Position numbers and translations under genes: made by a program. From Homarus americanus (lineage: Eukaryota; Arthropoda; Malacostraca; Decapoda; Nephropidae), in NCBI RefSeq assembly GCF_018991925.1, contig NW_024722158.1, positions 4,256,099 through 4,320,098 of the forward strand: 64,000 nt of DNA, given 5' to 3'. How positions within the stretch are numbered: the first letter of the stretch is position 1; each line of letters begins with the position of its first letter. The notes under the pieces were generated by a model that saw only the letters and a program-made list of their open reading frames with translations, did not search any database and was not told where the DNA came from. Positions 36,269-48,487 of the stretch are shown here, in pieces.

Positions 36269-36823
36269 CAGTACAGTGTAGTCTGCATTTACGCGGTTAA
36301 TTGAACCCGTGGAGGTCCTCGTAAATGAAATAACAGAACATATAGGATTAATTGAAATAGAGACTGGGCCGACCCCCAAACTACACTTTTTCCGACGCAA
36401 TTCGTACCTTGTAGTAAAAATAACATCTTAATTTTATGATGGTATGCACACACAATTAATATTTAAGAGAAATATCAATAATATTAGGGTTTAACACTTA
36501 CGTTAGTAGAAAAGATGGCTGGGCACACGGGGATGGGGGGTTGGTTCCGAGGCAGAGTGCAGATTATTGGCCCTCACCTGTATCACTATCCACCACAGAC
36601 GCTTGCAGGGCCTCTTTGTCAAACCCCTCAAAGTCCATATCCTCACTATCACTGACTTGGGCCGGTTGTGGTGGGTGACGGGTGAAGAACTCGGTAATGT
36701 TTTGATGACTGGGCGACCTTGTGCGCACCCTGCCCACGCTGCTTCCCGCGTAAATGATGAAATTTACCTCATAATTAAAACATTTCATTGTGGCAAGGCA
36801 CCGCGTAAATCCAGACTATACTG
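36269..36823. mobile_element. TA-flanked non-autonomous Tigger-type element
   Basis: The left end CAGTACAGTGTAGTCTGCAT plus TTACGCGG pairs with the right end, which read in reverse is CAGTATAGTCTGGATTTACG plus CGG. TA flanks both sides (36267-36268 and 36824-36825). A minus frame inside (36788-36564) has an acidic tail, PQPAQVSDSEDMDFEGF, like the C-terminus of Tigger transposases, so this is an internal-deletion derivative. Confidence 0.7.
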
Positions 36824-36825
36824 TA

Positions 36826-37163
36826 GAATGTCGATTTAACGCGAGATACGTTCCAAGAGAGGTCGCTTTAAACCTAATTCGCACTAAATCCAAGTGTTGT
36901 TTCAATGGTATAATTTAGTTTGGTACTTGAGAGAAACACAAAATACTAACAGACTTTTATTAACTAGTAAATATGAGAAAAATATATGGTGTAATGATAT
37001 ATATTTAATATTTTGTGACTTCTATTACTGGTATGTATACTTTTTCTCTGAGTTGGAACCAATTACCCAATATCCCATTGAAATGATAGATTTGGTTAAC
37101 GAAATTTTCGGTCGACGAATGACTGTGGAACCAATTGTGTTCGTTAATCGAGGGACCACTGTA
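36826..37163. mobile_element. Second Tigger-type element abutting the first
   Basis: Begins GAATGTCGATTTAACGCGAG and ends TTCGTTAATCGAGGGACCAC plus TGTA, with terminal sequences of the TTAACGAGGGACCACTG type found in pogo/Tigger. The two ends do not match each other well, so it may be a fusion of two elements. It ends about 40 bp before the splice acceptor of the ABCF2-like exon. Confidence 0.5.
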
Positions 37164-37216
37164 TTTGTCATGCTTCAAAATTCAAGCAAAATTTCTTCCA
37201 CAGATCCAACACCACA

Positions 37217-38394
37217 ATGCCATCAGATGCCAAGAAGAAGAGGGAACAGAAGAAGAGAGATGCAGCAAAGGCTAAACAAGCTGACAAGAAAACAGAGACA
37301 AGGAACGAAAAGGAGGTACAGTATGGATGTTATTTTCACTGCAGGAGTACTTCCTGTGTGTACAGTATTGTACTATACCTTGTAATTTACTCAGTCCAAG
37401 TTCATGAATTACCAATTTTTGGTAAGCTGAAAGAATATAATGACCATGAATAAAAATTTGCAGCAAATTTTGTTTAGTGAATCAAAAGTTTGGAATGGGC
37501 AGTGAAAGATGCATACTGTAGTTTGAAATTTAAAGTACTGTATTGTACTATAATAGTATCTGTACAGTACCAGTAGCTACAGTAACTCGTTTGTAATCTG
37601 ATGAGGGTAGGTCGTCTAAAAATACAAATACAGCCACTCCACAATTGATCACTTATGTAAAGCAAGTGTTTAATGATATTAATAAAGATAGAATTTTATT
37701 ATATACCATACACTGGTGAATTTTTAAACAAATATATGGATGAGTAACAGGAAAATAATTAATTTTTGTAGATGTTTATAATATTGACAATGCTGTACTG
37801 TACACAGTAATTTAAAAAGAATCACATATTACTTTTATAAGGTATTTGTTAACTTGAAATTCTTGGTATGTCTTGTACTGTACTCCAGAGGTAAAAGTTT
37901 CCGTGCATGCACGGAGGTACAGTATTCCTAGTGTTAACTTAAAAGATCCGGGGATTTGTCATATTTTCCTATGAAGATTAAAACAATGCAACAAAAAAAT
38001 AGCCAAGCTTCACAATTATACAACGTGCAGCTAATTGTCACCTTGCTTTGAGATGGTGCAATATATGGAGATGTTCCCAAATACTTGGGTCAGGAGTTAT
38101 TCTAATTGATACCTGATTGATATAAATAAGGATAATAGGAGCAGAGAAAGAGCTCCCCAGTGTGGTGTATGTGCCAACAGGTGTGGAACACCTTAAAAGT
38201 TTGTAGTGGTCCCAGTATGAGTGAAGAAATATTAGTTATTGCAGAGTTTTAGGAAGCCTTCTTATATTTAATAATCCTTATGTTTTTACAGCCTCAGGAA
38301 AATGGGAGTTCAAATAACTCCAAGAAGAACTCTCGTGAAACAACACCAATGACGAACGGCAGCACAAATGGCAGTGAAAAACTTAGTGCTGAAG
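37217..38394 (+). CDS. ABCF2: N-terminal exons of an ATP-binding cassette subfamily F member 2-like gene
   Basis: ATG at 37217 follows an acceptor TTCTTCCACAG ending at 37203, so there is an upstream untranslated exon. Exon A, 37217-37315, encodes 33 residues starting MPSDAKKKREQKKRDAAKAK and ends GAG|GTACAG. Exon B, 38292-38394, follows TTTTTACAG and starts PQENGSSNNSKKNSRETT, ending GAAG|GTCAGT, phase 1. The MPSD plus lysine-rich start is the hallmark of ABCF2, a soluble twin-ATPase of the ribosome/translation-associated ABCF group. No ATP-binding exon was found downstream in the window. Instead two Tigger fragments and a LINE piece follow within 3 kb. The exons could be the true gene start with a huge intron, or a captured or duplicated fragment. 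Confidence 0.65.
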
Positions 38395-38639
38395 GTCAGT
38401 TCTTATTTATTATGCAGGTAGATTTTTCCAAACCACATCCCTCTTAATACAGGATGGCTAGAATTAAATGCATATACACTTTCTTCATTTGTTATCATTC
38501 TTTCCTAATTAATCCATATAAGGCTTCATTTTGTTGCTTCAGATACACTTTCCTCTTACATATATTATCCTTGCTTTGTACCTGTACATTAATGTGGAAG
38601 ATTATTCTCCCTGAGGTATTCCCGAACTCTGGGTCCAAA

Positions 38640-39492
38640 CACCTCAATCACCTACTCAGAGAATAAACTCCTGGTCACCCAAGCCCTTGGGTTTGACCGC
38701 CACATAACACCAAGGCGGGTCTTCCTAATGTTTTTGAAAGCTCTTGGGTTTTCTGCATGGTACACAAGGAGTGGCTTTATTTTGCAGTCACCAGAAGCAT
38801 TGGCACAAAGAAGGAGGGTAAGCCTGTCTTTCATTGGCTTATGGCCAGGGACAGAAGTTTCCTCCCTGGTAATGTATGTACGGCGAGGCATTTTTTTTCC
38901 AAATAAGTCCAGTTTCATCACAGTTGAATACCTGCTGAGAAACAAAGCCTTCCTCTTTAATCACATTCACAAAAATTTCATGGTGTTCCTTAGCTGCTTA
39001 CTTATCTGCACTAGCAGCATCATCATGTCTCACAACACTATGTAATTTATTTCTCCTTCTGAAACCAGTAAACCACCCCTTGGTACCCCTAAACACTGGC
39101 ACATCACTATCACTTGCACTGGGAGTTTTGTCTTTAAGGTCCTCAAACAATTGTCTGGCCTTCTCACAAATTATAGCTTCACTAATGCTATCACCTGCCA
39201 TTTCTTTCTCCTTTATCCACACTAAGAGTAAATTTTCCGTCTCCTCAATCACATTACACCTTGCTTTGCTAAGTCTAGAGATTCCCTTAGCCACTTGCAC
39301 AGTTTTCAACTCCTCTTTATTCTTCAAAATCGTACATATAGTCGATTTAGCCATCCCATACTCATCACTAAGTTTCACAATGCTTGTTCCATTCTCACGT
39401 TTCTTTATGATTTCTTTCTTAGTTTCAAGAGTTATGAGCTTTCTCACTCGCTTTGGACGATTCATTGTTACAATTGTACACTTGTATAACAA
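38640..39492 (-). pseudogene. Tigger/pogo transposase, N-terminal half
   Basis: Starts at ATG 39465 (MNRPKRVRKLITLETKKEII). It has a Psq-type helix-turn-helix (GTSIVKLSDEYGMAKSTICT), a CENP-B-like second DNA-binding domain (KGWFTGFRRRNKLHSVVRHD) and the start of the DDE domain (KMPRRTYITREE, LLLCANASGDCKIKPLLVYH). A frame break lies between 38945 and 38998. The C-terminal half, including the second and third catalytic acids, is missing. Short repeats of GTTCGTTATAG at 39650-39755 may mark its outer end. Confidence 0.8.
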
Positions 39493-40099
39493 AATATTTA
39501 TACAAATAACTCTATTTCCACATCAAAAGACGAAATTTCAACAATAACAGTGGTGCGCTGGCTACACAATGAGACAAAGATGGCACCTGACGTTCTTGTT
39601 GTGGGTCGCGGTACAACAATATTCATGCACCAGACGAAATAGTCCCATATTCATCCGCGTTCGTTGTAGGAGTTGCGTTCGTTATAGCATTCTCAATTTT
39701 ATAGGTAAAACCGTTCGTTATAGGAATATTCGTAGTAGGATCCGTTCGTTATAGCATACCCCACAACAAACACTCCCTGCTGTGGAGTTGAGAGTTGGAC
39801 GGTACTGATACTGCGTAGTACTGTTTGCTGCCTCGGGCCACTGACTGAGAGTACACACCCAGGTGCACCTCAGCCCATCTCCTAGAATAAACAAAACATT
39901 GTTTTTTATAGGCTGTAGTATTATGCTGAAACAAACACTCATAAATCAACACAGCTAAAATTACTGGATGTGAAATGGTCTGTTTACTAGTAATCAGCTG
40001 ATGGAGGAAGGTGGTGCCATCCGCCTCTCGTGTGACTCACTTTCCTCTCAACTTATATTTTAATTACTTTATGATATCAAAAATGGATTTTCAATCAAC

Positions 40100-41502
40100 T
40101 TTAGTCAGGTAATTCATCCTCTGAGGATGTAGAGCCCAACTAGACGAGCTCATCATCCACATCACTGTCTAGTGGTGTGGCTGTTGACACGCGAGAAGCA
40201 CTGGATGACGGCCGTGTCTGCCCAGACGTAGATGGGCCAGCTACCTCAGGAGCTGAAGGAATGGAATACATTCATTAAATTATTGAATTTCTACCACATA
40301 ATTATTACATATCGTACACCCAAAATTTAATTTTTATTTTTCCGAGCAATAAACACTCGGTTTCATAACAAACTCGCCCGATGAGGATAATGGACGGAAT
40401 AATGCGGTGATTTTCTTCTGTTGCTGGACCATAATCAGTTGATCTAGCAGCTGAAAGTACGTAGATACAGCCCGATTCAATGCCTCCACCACTGGCATAC
40501 TGCATTCCATATCAGGGTCATGTGGTGGCAGAAGTGACGTGCTGCATAAACTCCCTCATCTTAGGAATTGTCAGTTCCTTTCCCACTGTTTGGGGCTTAT
40601 CTGTTGCTTCCTCTTCTTCCTCATGTTTCTCCATCATCTCCAAGACTTCTTCAGAAGTGAGAGGATCCCCCAGGCTAACAAGTAGTTCAGTAAAATCCTC
40701 TTCTTGGATTTCTTGAAATCCTGAATCACCTATCACTTCCTTAATGAGGTTCATGATGTCTTTCATGTCCTTGCCTTCATCAAAGCCCTTGAAATCATGG
40801 ACTACCTCAGGCCACAGATTACGCCACACTCCATTTAGTGCAGTTTCTGGCACGCTTTTCCATGCAAGTGTGATGTTAATTATGTCATCTTTGATGGTGT
40901 AGCTCTTCCAAAACGTTGCTGCCGTCATACTGTTGTCCTTGTTCATAGCTTCAGCCATTTGCCTCATGGTATTCTTGAGATAATATCTCTTGAACAAGAC
41001 AATAACACCTTGATCTAGTGGCCAAATAAGTGAAGTCACGTTCGGAGGGAAGGTCAAGTTTACGTCATTATTCACACTGCACGGGTGTTTGGAGTGGCTA
41101 GATGTGTTGACCATGAGAACCAAGGCCTTGTTGCTAAGGTTCGGTTTTTTGTTAACATTTTTGATGAATGGGGCGGCATGGCTCATGTCCCACTCATAGA
41201 AAATATCAGAAGTCATCCACGCCTTGTTTGATCTCTAAATTACAGGAAGTTTCGGAATGTGCACATTTTTCAAGGCACGAGGTCTAGACGAGTGGTGGAT
41301 GACGAGTGGCTTCATTCGTGCGGTGCCCGATGCGTTGGCAACGAGGAGAATCGTCAGTCTGTCCTTGCTGACCTTAAACCCTGGTGCTTTTTCTTCACTC
41401 TTCATTAGATAGGTTTTCTTGGGCATTCTTTTCAAATACAGTCCAGTTTCATCACAATTCCACACTTGGCAAGGAGAATAACCATTTCCTAACACTGCTG
41501 TA
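40100..41502 (-). pseudogene. Tigger transposase, C-terminal two-thirds
   Basis: Begins mid-protein at the junction with LINE sequence (41502). The DDE domain reads CQVWNCDETGLYLKRMPKKT, LLVANASGTARMKPLVIHHS and a TAG stop in place of Trp before RSNKAW, then the catalytic region ALVLMVNTSSHSKHP, where the usual LLLDN Asp is replaced, and NVTSLIWPLDQGVIVLFKRY. The acidic tail ends at about 40518. The lost Asp and internal stop make it inactive. Confidence 0.8.
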
Positions 41503-41880
41503 TACATAAGCAACATAGATATCGGCATAGACAGCAACATAAGTAAATATGCTGATGACACTAAAATAGGGAGTGTAATTAAATCTGACGAGGACTCCGC
41601 AAAACTTCAGGAAGATCTAAACAAATTTTCGAATGGTCTGAAAAATGGCCGATGAAATTCAATGTGGATAAATGTAAAGTACTCAGTTTAGGAGATGTAA
41701 ACAGGGAAACCAGATACCTGATGAACATCGATGTTATTGAGAAATCCGACTGCGAGAGAAATTTAGGAGTACTGTAATGTTAAGTAGGAATCTTAAGCCA
41801 AGTAAACAATGTGTATTTGCTTGAAACAAGGCTAATAAAGTACTTGGGTTCATACAAAGGAGTGTTAGTTACAAGACTAC
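41500..41880 (+). mobile_element. CR1-like LINE fragment, right part of a split copy
   Basis: Starts TATACATAAG and continues the LINE reverse transcriptase exactly where 36268 stops, through the YADD-type box (KYADDTKIG) to ACAAGACTA. Frame breaks are present. Confidence 0.8.
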
Positions 41881-42271
41881 CCGCGTTTCAGTGTAAAGTG
41901 CCGTAATAATAAATGGTAAACAATTTGCCTTCTGCGCTCAGTTTTTCGGGCACAGTGACCCTCAGTTTATAGGACATACAATGTTTTTAGTGAAGGTTTT
42001 CTGAAATGAGTTTTATATGCCATAAAATATGGTCCTTTATTACCCTAATTTGTTGTTCCATTACCCTCAAAAACTTGGGTCGACCAATAAACAAGGCATA
42101 TCATAAATTAATGATTTCCTGGTCAAAAATCAAGGTCGACCTATACACGAGCTAGAATTATAGACGAGCTAGAATTATAGACGAGTATATCGGTACAGTA
42201 TTTCAAATTGAAGGAAATAGATAAATAAATAAAAAAAATTAAGGATCTTTTTCCTTAACCCGAGCCATTTA

Positions 42272-43129
42272 CAGTGACCCCTCGTTTAACGAACACCTCG
42301 GTTAACGTAATTTCGATTAACGAACTGCCTTCCATAAGGATCTTCAGTTCGGTTAACGAAAAAAAATTCGGTTAACGAAGTTCTTACGAACCGACCTCAA
42401 CATGTTTTCGCTTGCACTGACCGGGCAACCAGCTTTAGTATCAGTCTGCCAATACATTAATTGGTTCTAGGGCTTAAATTCCTTACTATTTTAGTAAATA
42501 TCAAGAAGTTTATACTATTCAATAATTTTAAAAGTTTAATATTCAATTTTTTAGTCATTTTAACAATTAATTATTGAACATAACTGAAGGTAAAGTGACT
42601 AGTTTAATGCGCGGCATCCAGCCTCTTAACACAGCAAACAGGAGTTAGTCTCTCTCTGTTTTCACTGGAGGTAACATCTTGCTTGAGACTCTCTTCAACT
42701 AAATGCTTTTTTTCTGTGTTTCCAAGCAAATTATTGGTCATTTTGAAATATATTTTACATATTGACAATATATAATGCAGTGCAGTGTTGATTTAAAGAA
42801 AATAATCTTGAATTACACCAAGAGAGCTAAAATTTTATGGGTGAAATGGCGCCATGGGGTGACTTCTCTTCCACCCCAATGCCTTCTCTTTTTCCTTCTC
42901 CTCCACCCCCATTCTAAATCCCATCATCATCATCATCATCAGGAGCCTTCTACATACACACCTCAAAGTAAGTGAACTTTTCTACCATTTTTGTTGAATT
43001 TAGGAAATTTTCGGTGAGCTGGAACCAATTACCCAAAAACCCATTGAAACAATAGTTTCGGTTAACGAACTTTTCGGTTAACGAACGACCTTCTGGAACG
43101 GATTGAGTTCGTTAACGGAGGGGTCACTG
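42272..43129. mobile_element. TA-flanked non-autonomous Tigger-type element (858 bp)
   Basis: The left end CAGTGACCCCTCGTTTAACG pairs with the reversed right end CAGTGACCCCTCCGTTAACG. TA lies on both sides (42270-42271 and 43130-43131). Internal copies of CGGTTAACGAA lie near each end. No transposase remains. Confidence 0.85.
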
Positions 43130-43379
43130 TACTTTATTTCTAACGGGAAAATTAAGTTTGATTTACACGTTTTTTATTTACACGAAACTGATTTACACGT
43201 TTTTTAGTTACATGTTTTTTTATTTACAATAGCCATTATCAAGAACGTGACCATCGTGTAAATGGAGAGAACCTGTGAGTGTTACCAGAATAAAGTTATA
43301 AACTAATGTTTGTGTACGTCTGTGGCTGACGTGTTTGTGGGTGACGAGTGTAGTAAATATAAGATCAAACAATGTGTAC

Positions 43380-43480
43380 CTTGGTGGATGTTTAAATAAG
43401 GTCGGGTGATGAATGGTTGAATAAGGTCGGGTGATGAATGGTTGAATAAGGTCGGGTGATGAATGGTTAAATAAGGTCTG
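43380..43480. repeat. 25-bp minisatellite, four copies
   Basis: Unit AATAAGGTCGGGTGATGAATGG plus TTG. Confidence 0.8.
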
Positions 43481-43632
43481 GTGATTAGGTTGTCTCATGG
43501 TGGTGCTGGACTTCAGAGAATCATTAATCGTAAGACAAAATATTGAGGAATATCTATCACGTTTTTATGATCATTTTATATTAGAAACTGATTTTGCTGA
43601 ATGAAATGGGAATGGATATTGATACAGTGATA

Positions 43633-44085
43633 CTGTACCTCTGTTAGCCGGAACAATTGGCGTACGACACCTATGGGAAAGAGAGATTTCTGGGTAACGA
43701 GACGACTCTCTCAAAGCCGGAAAAAATGCCTCATCCCTGGAATTTTCTGGAATTTTCCGGGGAATGGGAAAATTTTCTTGGAAGTTCTATAAATTACTCA
43801 TTGCATCGTCTCTCGAACCCGGAAAGAAATCCCCATCCGCGGAATTTTTCCAGGTACCGGAATTTTCACTGAATTTACCAGAATGAAGCATTATCTCATC
43901 TCTCAAAGGCAGAAAACAATCCTTCAATTCCTGGAATTTTCTGGGTATTGGGAAAATTTTCTAAAAAATTTCCAGAAAATGTGGCCCTCAGAAATTCATT
44001 CCCAAAGCCAAAATTCCCAGAAAATTATAGTTTTTGGAACGATTTTCCGAGAAAATTTCAATCCGGCCACGAGAGAGTTCTTGCA
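43633..44085. mobile_element. GC-palindrome rich non-autonomous element (copy A)
   Basis: Begins TACCTCTGTTAGCCGGAACA and contains repeated CCGGAATTTTC and TTTTCCGAGAAAAT words. An inverted relative lies at 56216-56575. It looks like a Tigger-type derivative with internally repetitive ends. Confidence 0.6.
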
Positions 44086-44570
44086 TATTACTGTTTAAAG
44101 CTGTTGGAAATTCTACTAATGTTCCTTCTGTTCACTTAATGATGTTATTGATGAACATATTAAACTTGTCAAAGACACATTTAATATTATGTTCAGTGAT
44201 AGACATACTGTACTGTAGGGTCCAAACTTATCAGTAATAATGTTCTTAATATTGGTGGTCATAATTTAAACAAATACCGCGATGCCAGACGTAGAAATTC
44301 GGGAGTTAATTTGTTGAGTATTAATACTGGTTTTGGGGTAGATTAAATTGAAGTTAACCTAACCAAACCTAACCTAACTTAACCAAACTTAACCTTGATC
44401 TAGATGAAAATGTTATAATAGATAAAGTTTATACTAGTACAGTACTAAGTTTATGTTTTAAGGATAATAATTGGTTCTTGACTCATTAGGTCTACTCGAG
44501 TTATTATTGTTTTATAGCTTAACAAGGCAGTTGGTTTTATCTTGTCCAATACATATGTTTCATTTTGTAA

Positions 44571-44640
44571 TACAGGCCGTCCCCGACTTACGACGGGGAT
44601 GTGTTCCTGGACCCATAGTTTAGGTTAGGTTAAAGCCCAT
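44571..44640. mobile_element. Tigger-type terminal fragment
   Basis: CAGGCCGTCCCCGACTTACG plus ACGGGGATG resembles another pogo/Tigger inverted terminus. The partner end was not found. Confidence 0.4.
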
Positions 44641-44665
44641 ACAAAACAACAATAATATTCCATAT

Positions 44666-45043
44666 ATGTCATGGAAGCCACACATAATCAACATTGCTCA
44701 AGCTGCTTCCCGAAAGCTGGGAATGCTATACAGATGCCATAGCTACTTCACCCCTGAGCAGTTGCTTCAAGTATATGAAGGATTCATTGGTCCTAACTTG
44801 GAGTACTGCTCTCATATCTTGGGTGGCTCTTGTTCTGTCCAACTATTGATAATCTCTCTTCTCTTCACCACAATGTTGCTTCACTCTCTCTTTTACAGGT
44901 ACAGTCGGCCCTTCACATACGCGGGTTTAGCATACACGGATTCGCAAGTATGCGGATTGCCCCGCCGGAGGAATATTCTGTACATTGAAGTAATTGAAGT
45001 ACTGTACATTCAAATCTCGCACGGCACCGCACACCGCCAGCCA

Positions 45044-45087
<44 letters not shown>

Positions 45088-46380
45088 CGCCGTTAGAACC
45101 ACCTGACCCTACCAACAGTGTTGCAAGTCAGACAGCATTTTTTTTTTTTTTTACATTTTTGGTGTCTCCATTTGTTAATTTTTTCTGTGGGGTTTGCACA
45201 ATAGTAAACTGTTTTACCTACAGTATTGTAAAACAATTTGGGAAAAGAAATACTCGGTAACTTAAGATTTTAAACGGAAAATCTTGAAACTGGCAACTGT
45301 GTGCTGAAGACGATGACAAGGAAAATTATTTTGATGGGCTTTCATGAAAATATTCAGAAATATGGTATCGTAGTATTTATTCAAGTGAATTAGGATAGAA
45401 TATTATTGTAATACAACAGTTTTTTAACTGAAAACCATTCGAAAAGCGATCACGGTAAAATCTTTTGAACAACGAAAGAAAGCGAAAGTCATTGTTTTCG
45501 TCATGATTTTATCCCACTTTCCACTGTAATACGTACGTCATTTCAGCAAAAATATTATATTTCCATATTTATTTCTGAGAATATATTCATTCAGTCACAG
45601 TTAAGGTAAAATATACTTGTGATGTAATATTTTAATGAAAATACCCAGTATTTAGAAATACGGTATAGTAGTTTTCTTTTGTTTCAAATTTAATTAACAA
45701 AGATTGATGTTTCAAATGTAATGAATAAAATTTTAAGTACAGTATCTATAAATAAACTTTAAAAAAATGAATACTTTATGTTTTACATCATCCTGTGCAT
45801 ACCATACCATGCATTTGGCTACTTTGGGCTTGCTATGATGATGCAAGAGATCTGCCCTGGCAACTGTACCAACACTCACAGCTGGTGGTGCGTTGGTGCG
45901 TTGTTTCCATTGTTTACTGGTAAATATTTTTCAACCAAATGAAACTATTACCCGTTTAGTGGTCGACCCCCAATTTTTTGCCAAATAATTTGGTCTTAAA
46001 AACTCGAACTGCACACAGGTATATACAGTAAATAAGGACATGGGGGACCAGGGGTTTTTAGGGGGGGGGCCAGCAAAAGTACACGGATTTTTACCATTCA
46101 TGGGGGTATCTGTTACCTAACCCCCGTTTATGTTAAGGGCCGACTGTACTTTAACGGGTAATGTTCGGTGGATTTGGCATCCTGTGTACCGCCGGCAAGG
46201 CCGTGGGTTCGTAACACTCGTCTTGCCCGCGGTGCCCACCGTTTTTGTGTGGATGTCAGTCACATTAGAATAACCTGTTATAGTACAATCCTTCTTTACC
46301 TCTGTCACGTGCCTGTAACTCTTAGGAACACGCATGTTGTGTGGTATCTGTTTATGCCTCCACTCCACACAAGCTATTAA
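44666..46380 (+). mobile_element. Jockey-like LINE 3' region, split by a TA-flanked element
   Basis: The first part, 44666-44901, encodes SWKPHIINIAQAASRKLGML and FTPEQLLQVYEGFIGPNLEY, then LHSLFYRY. The second part, 46147-46380, resumes YFNG, a stop, CSVDLASCVPP and TRLARGAHRFCVDVSHIR, the usual tail of Jockey-type polyproteins. Removing the insert restores the order SLFYRYFNG.CS. At least one stop and one frameshift disable it. Confidence 0.75.
44902..46146. mobile_element. TA-flanked non-autonomous element inserted in the Jockey-like LINE (1245 bp)
   Basis: The left end CAGTCGGCCCTTCACATACG pairs with the reversed right end CAGTCGGCCCTTAACATAAA, with TA on both sides (44900-44901 and 46147-46148). 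It contains a (CA)n tract at 45048-45083 and an AT-rich middle, with no transposase. It is a Tigger-type MITE by its ends and target site. Confidence 0.82.
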
Positions 46381-47129
46381 TAATTTGTTATTTTTACTAT
46401 TATCTTATTGTTGTTCTTAGTTACTAAGGTTAATTGTATATCTATGTATGTCATTAATATGCATCATTTGTGTTAAGTCAAACCAAGAGTAGTATTAATT
46501 AGTTATAGACTATTTGGCAACTGTCCTGGGTCACGTGAGCTAAGACGCTTCTCACTCATATTGTGTGTGGCCAGAGACACTCTCTCTTGTAAACCGTGGT
46601 ATAGGCAGGACGTGTCCACACCGACTCTAGCCTCGACACTTGCCCAGTACAGACGTGCCTTGTTCAGTCATCTACAATACCCTAGTGGTATCTGGTAATT
46701 AGTGGCACGTTAAGTTAGGCCTAGGAAGGGATCCTGGTGTTTAGGAATCTCCTATTTGGTAGGAAATAACCAGTTGGTTGCGATTGCTGTGTATATATTG
46801 TAATGTCTGTGTTTAATATAGTTAATGTTAAGTAGTATTCATTGGATCTAACTCCTTAACGGTATATTTTCACTCTTCCGGCATCACTCTTATTTTAATA
46901 TACAATCACTTATTCCCTTAAATTCCATGGTTGCTAGACAGTACTCCTTTAAGAACATAAATTGAATTATTTAATTATCTTCCCATTTGTGACTCACTTA
47001 CTCCAACTTATTCTTATTTATTCAAGTATATTCAGTCGAGTCGGTTTTTGTGGGGATAATTATTGCCGTGTTCCCTGTTTGTTCCTTTATTTGATGATAA
47101 CTTGGGGTAGGTTTCACTCCCCAGGTATA

Positions 47130-47330
47130 AAGGATATTGGGATCACGACAACTCACACAGCCAAACTGTGTCTGTGTGGATGTGGGTCACACTATAATAA
47201 CCCGTTATAGTACCTCTTTCTTTCCTCACACTGTGGAATGCTCTGCCTTCTTCTGTGTTTCCATACTGATTCAATCTGTCTCACTTCATAAAACTGGTTT
47301 TCCGTCATCTTCTCGGTGTAGATTAATATA
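47130..47330 (+). mobile_element. Second Jockey-like LINE 3' fragment
   Basis: Frames resemble the same polyprotein tail: SRQLTQPNCVCVDVGHTIIT, then in shifted frame SFFPHTVECSAFFCVSILIQ. No intact coding. 46380-47130 between the LINE pieces shows no gene. Confidence 0.55.
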
Positions 47331-47501
47331 ACCTTATTTTTTATTTATTTTTACTCTTATTTTACACAAGTTGATTTAGTCACTTGTAGTTTTCATTTAT
47401 AAATTGTACTTTTCTAAGAATATTATGTGAGGCAAAATATTTTGTTTTAGATACTGTGATGTCACATCTCAAGACCAAGTGTTACTAAGTAGAAGTTCAC
47501 A

Positions 47502-48280
47502 ATGTCAAGTAGAGATAAAAAGTTCTCCTGTGAGGAATGTGGGCAATGTTTCTCCCAGAAGAGTAATCTCAAGAAACACATTCTTGGACACGATGGTGTG
47601 AAGGAGTTAAATGTGTGGAATGTGGGAAATGTTTCTCCCTGAAGGGTAATCTCAAGACACACATTCTTGCACACAATGGAGTGAAGGAGTTTGAATGTGA
47701 TGAATGTGGGAAATGTTTCTCTCTGAAGGGTAATCTCAAGACACACATTCTAGGACACAATGATGTGAGGAATGTGGGAAATGTTTCTCCCAGAAGAGTA
47801 ATCTCAAGAGACACATTCTAGGACACAATGGTGTGAAGGAGTTTGAATGTGAGGAATGTGGGAAACATTTTGCACTAAAGAGTACTCTCAAAATACACAT
47901 TCTTGGACACAATGGTGTGAAGGAGTTTGAATGTGAGGAATGTGGGAAATGTTTCTCCCAGAAGAGTACTCTCAATAGACGCATTCTTGGACACAATGGT
48001 ATAAAGAAGTTTAAATGTGAGGAATGTGGGAAATGTTTCTCCCAGAAGGGTACTCTCAATAGACACATTCTTGGACACAATGGTACAGTATAAAGAAGTT
48101 TAAATGTGAGGAATGTGGGAAATGTTTCTCCCAGAAATGTGGGAAACTCTCAAGATACACATTCTTGGACACAAGAAGGGTCATCTGAAGGAGTTTGAAT
48201 GTGGGAAACATTTTGCAATAGAAAGAGAACTCTCAAGATACAATGATTCTTGGACACTCTGGTAACATGGAGTTTGAATG
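47502..48280 (+). pseudogene. C2H2 zinc-finger tandem array, decayed
   Basis: ATG at 47502 begins MSSRDKKFSCEECGQCFSQK. About eight finger units of 84 bp follow the pattern C-x2-C-x12-H-x3-H, for example CEECGKCFSQKSTLNRHILG plus H, joined by HNGVKEFEC rather than the common TGEKP linker. The first frame is lost after finger 1 (one base short near 47605). Fingers 2-3 read 47615-47821. Finger 4 lacks about 16 bp at its start. Fingers 5-7 read 47833-48093, and the last units are scrambled. Neighbours are transposons. Either a decayed gene or assembly indels in a repetitive exon would explain it. Fingers of this sort bind DNA. Confidence 0.75.
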
Positions 48281-48487
48281 ATTAGTCCTTGATGAAGGGA
48301 AATGTTTCTTAAGAAGGGTCATCTTATTGAAAACACATTCTTGTACATTGGATGGTGTGAAATAAGTTAAATGTGCTTCAACATTTTGCACAAATCTGAA
48401 TAAAATTTTCACACCCTTTAAGTAAACCAGGCAGTATTTAAGTACTCCAGGCAGTATAAAAGTACCTCCAACGTATAGGTTATAGCC

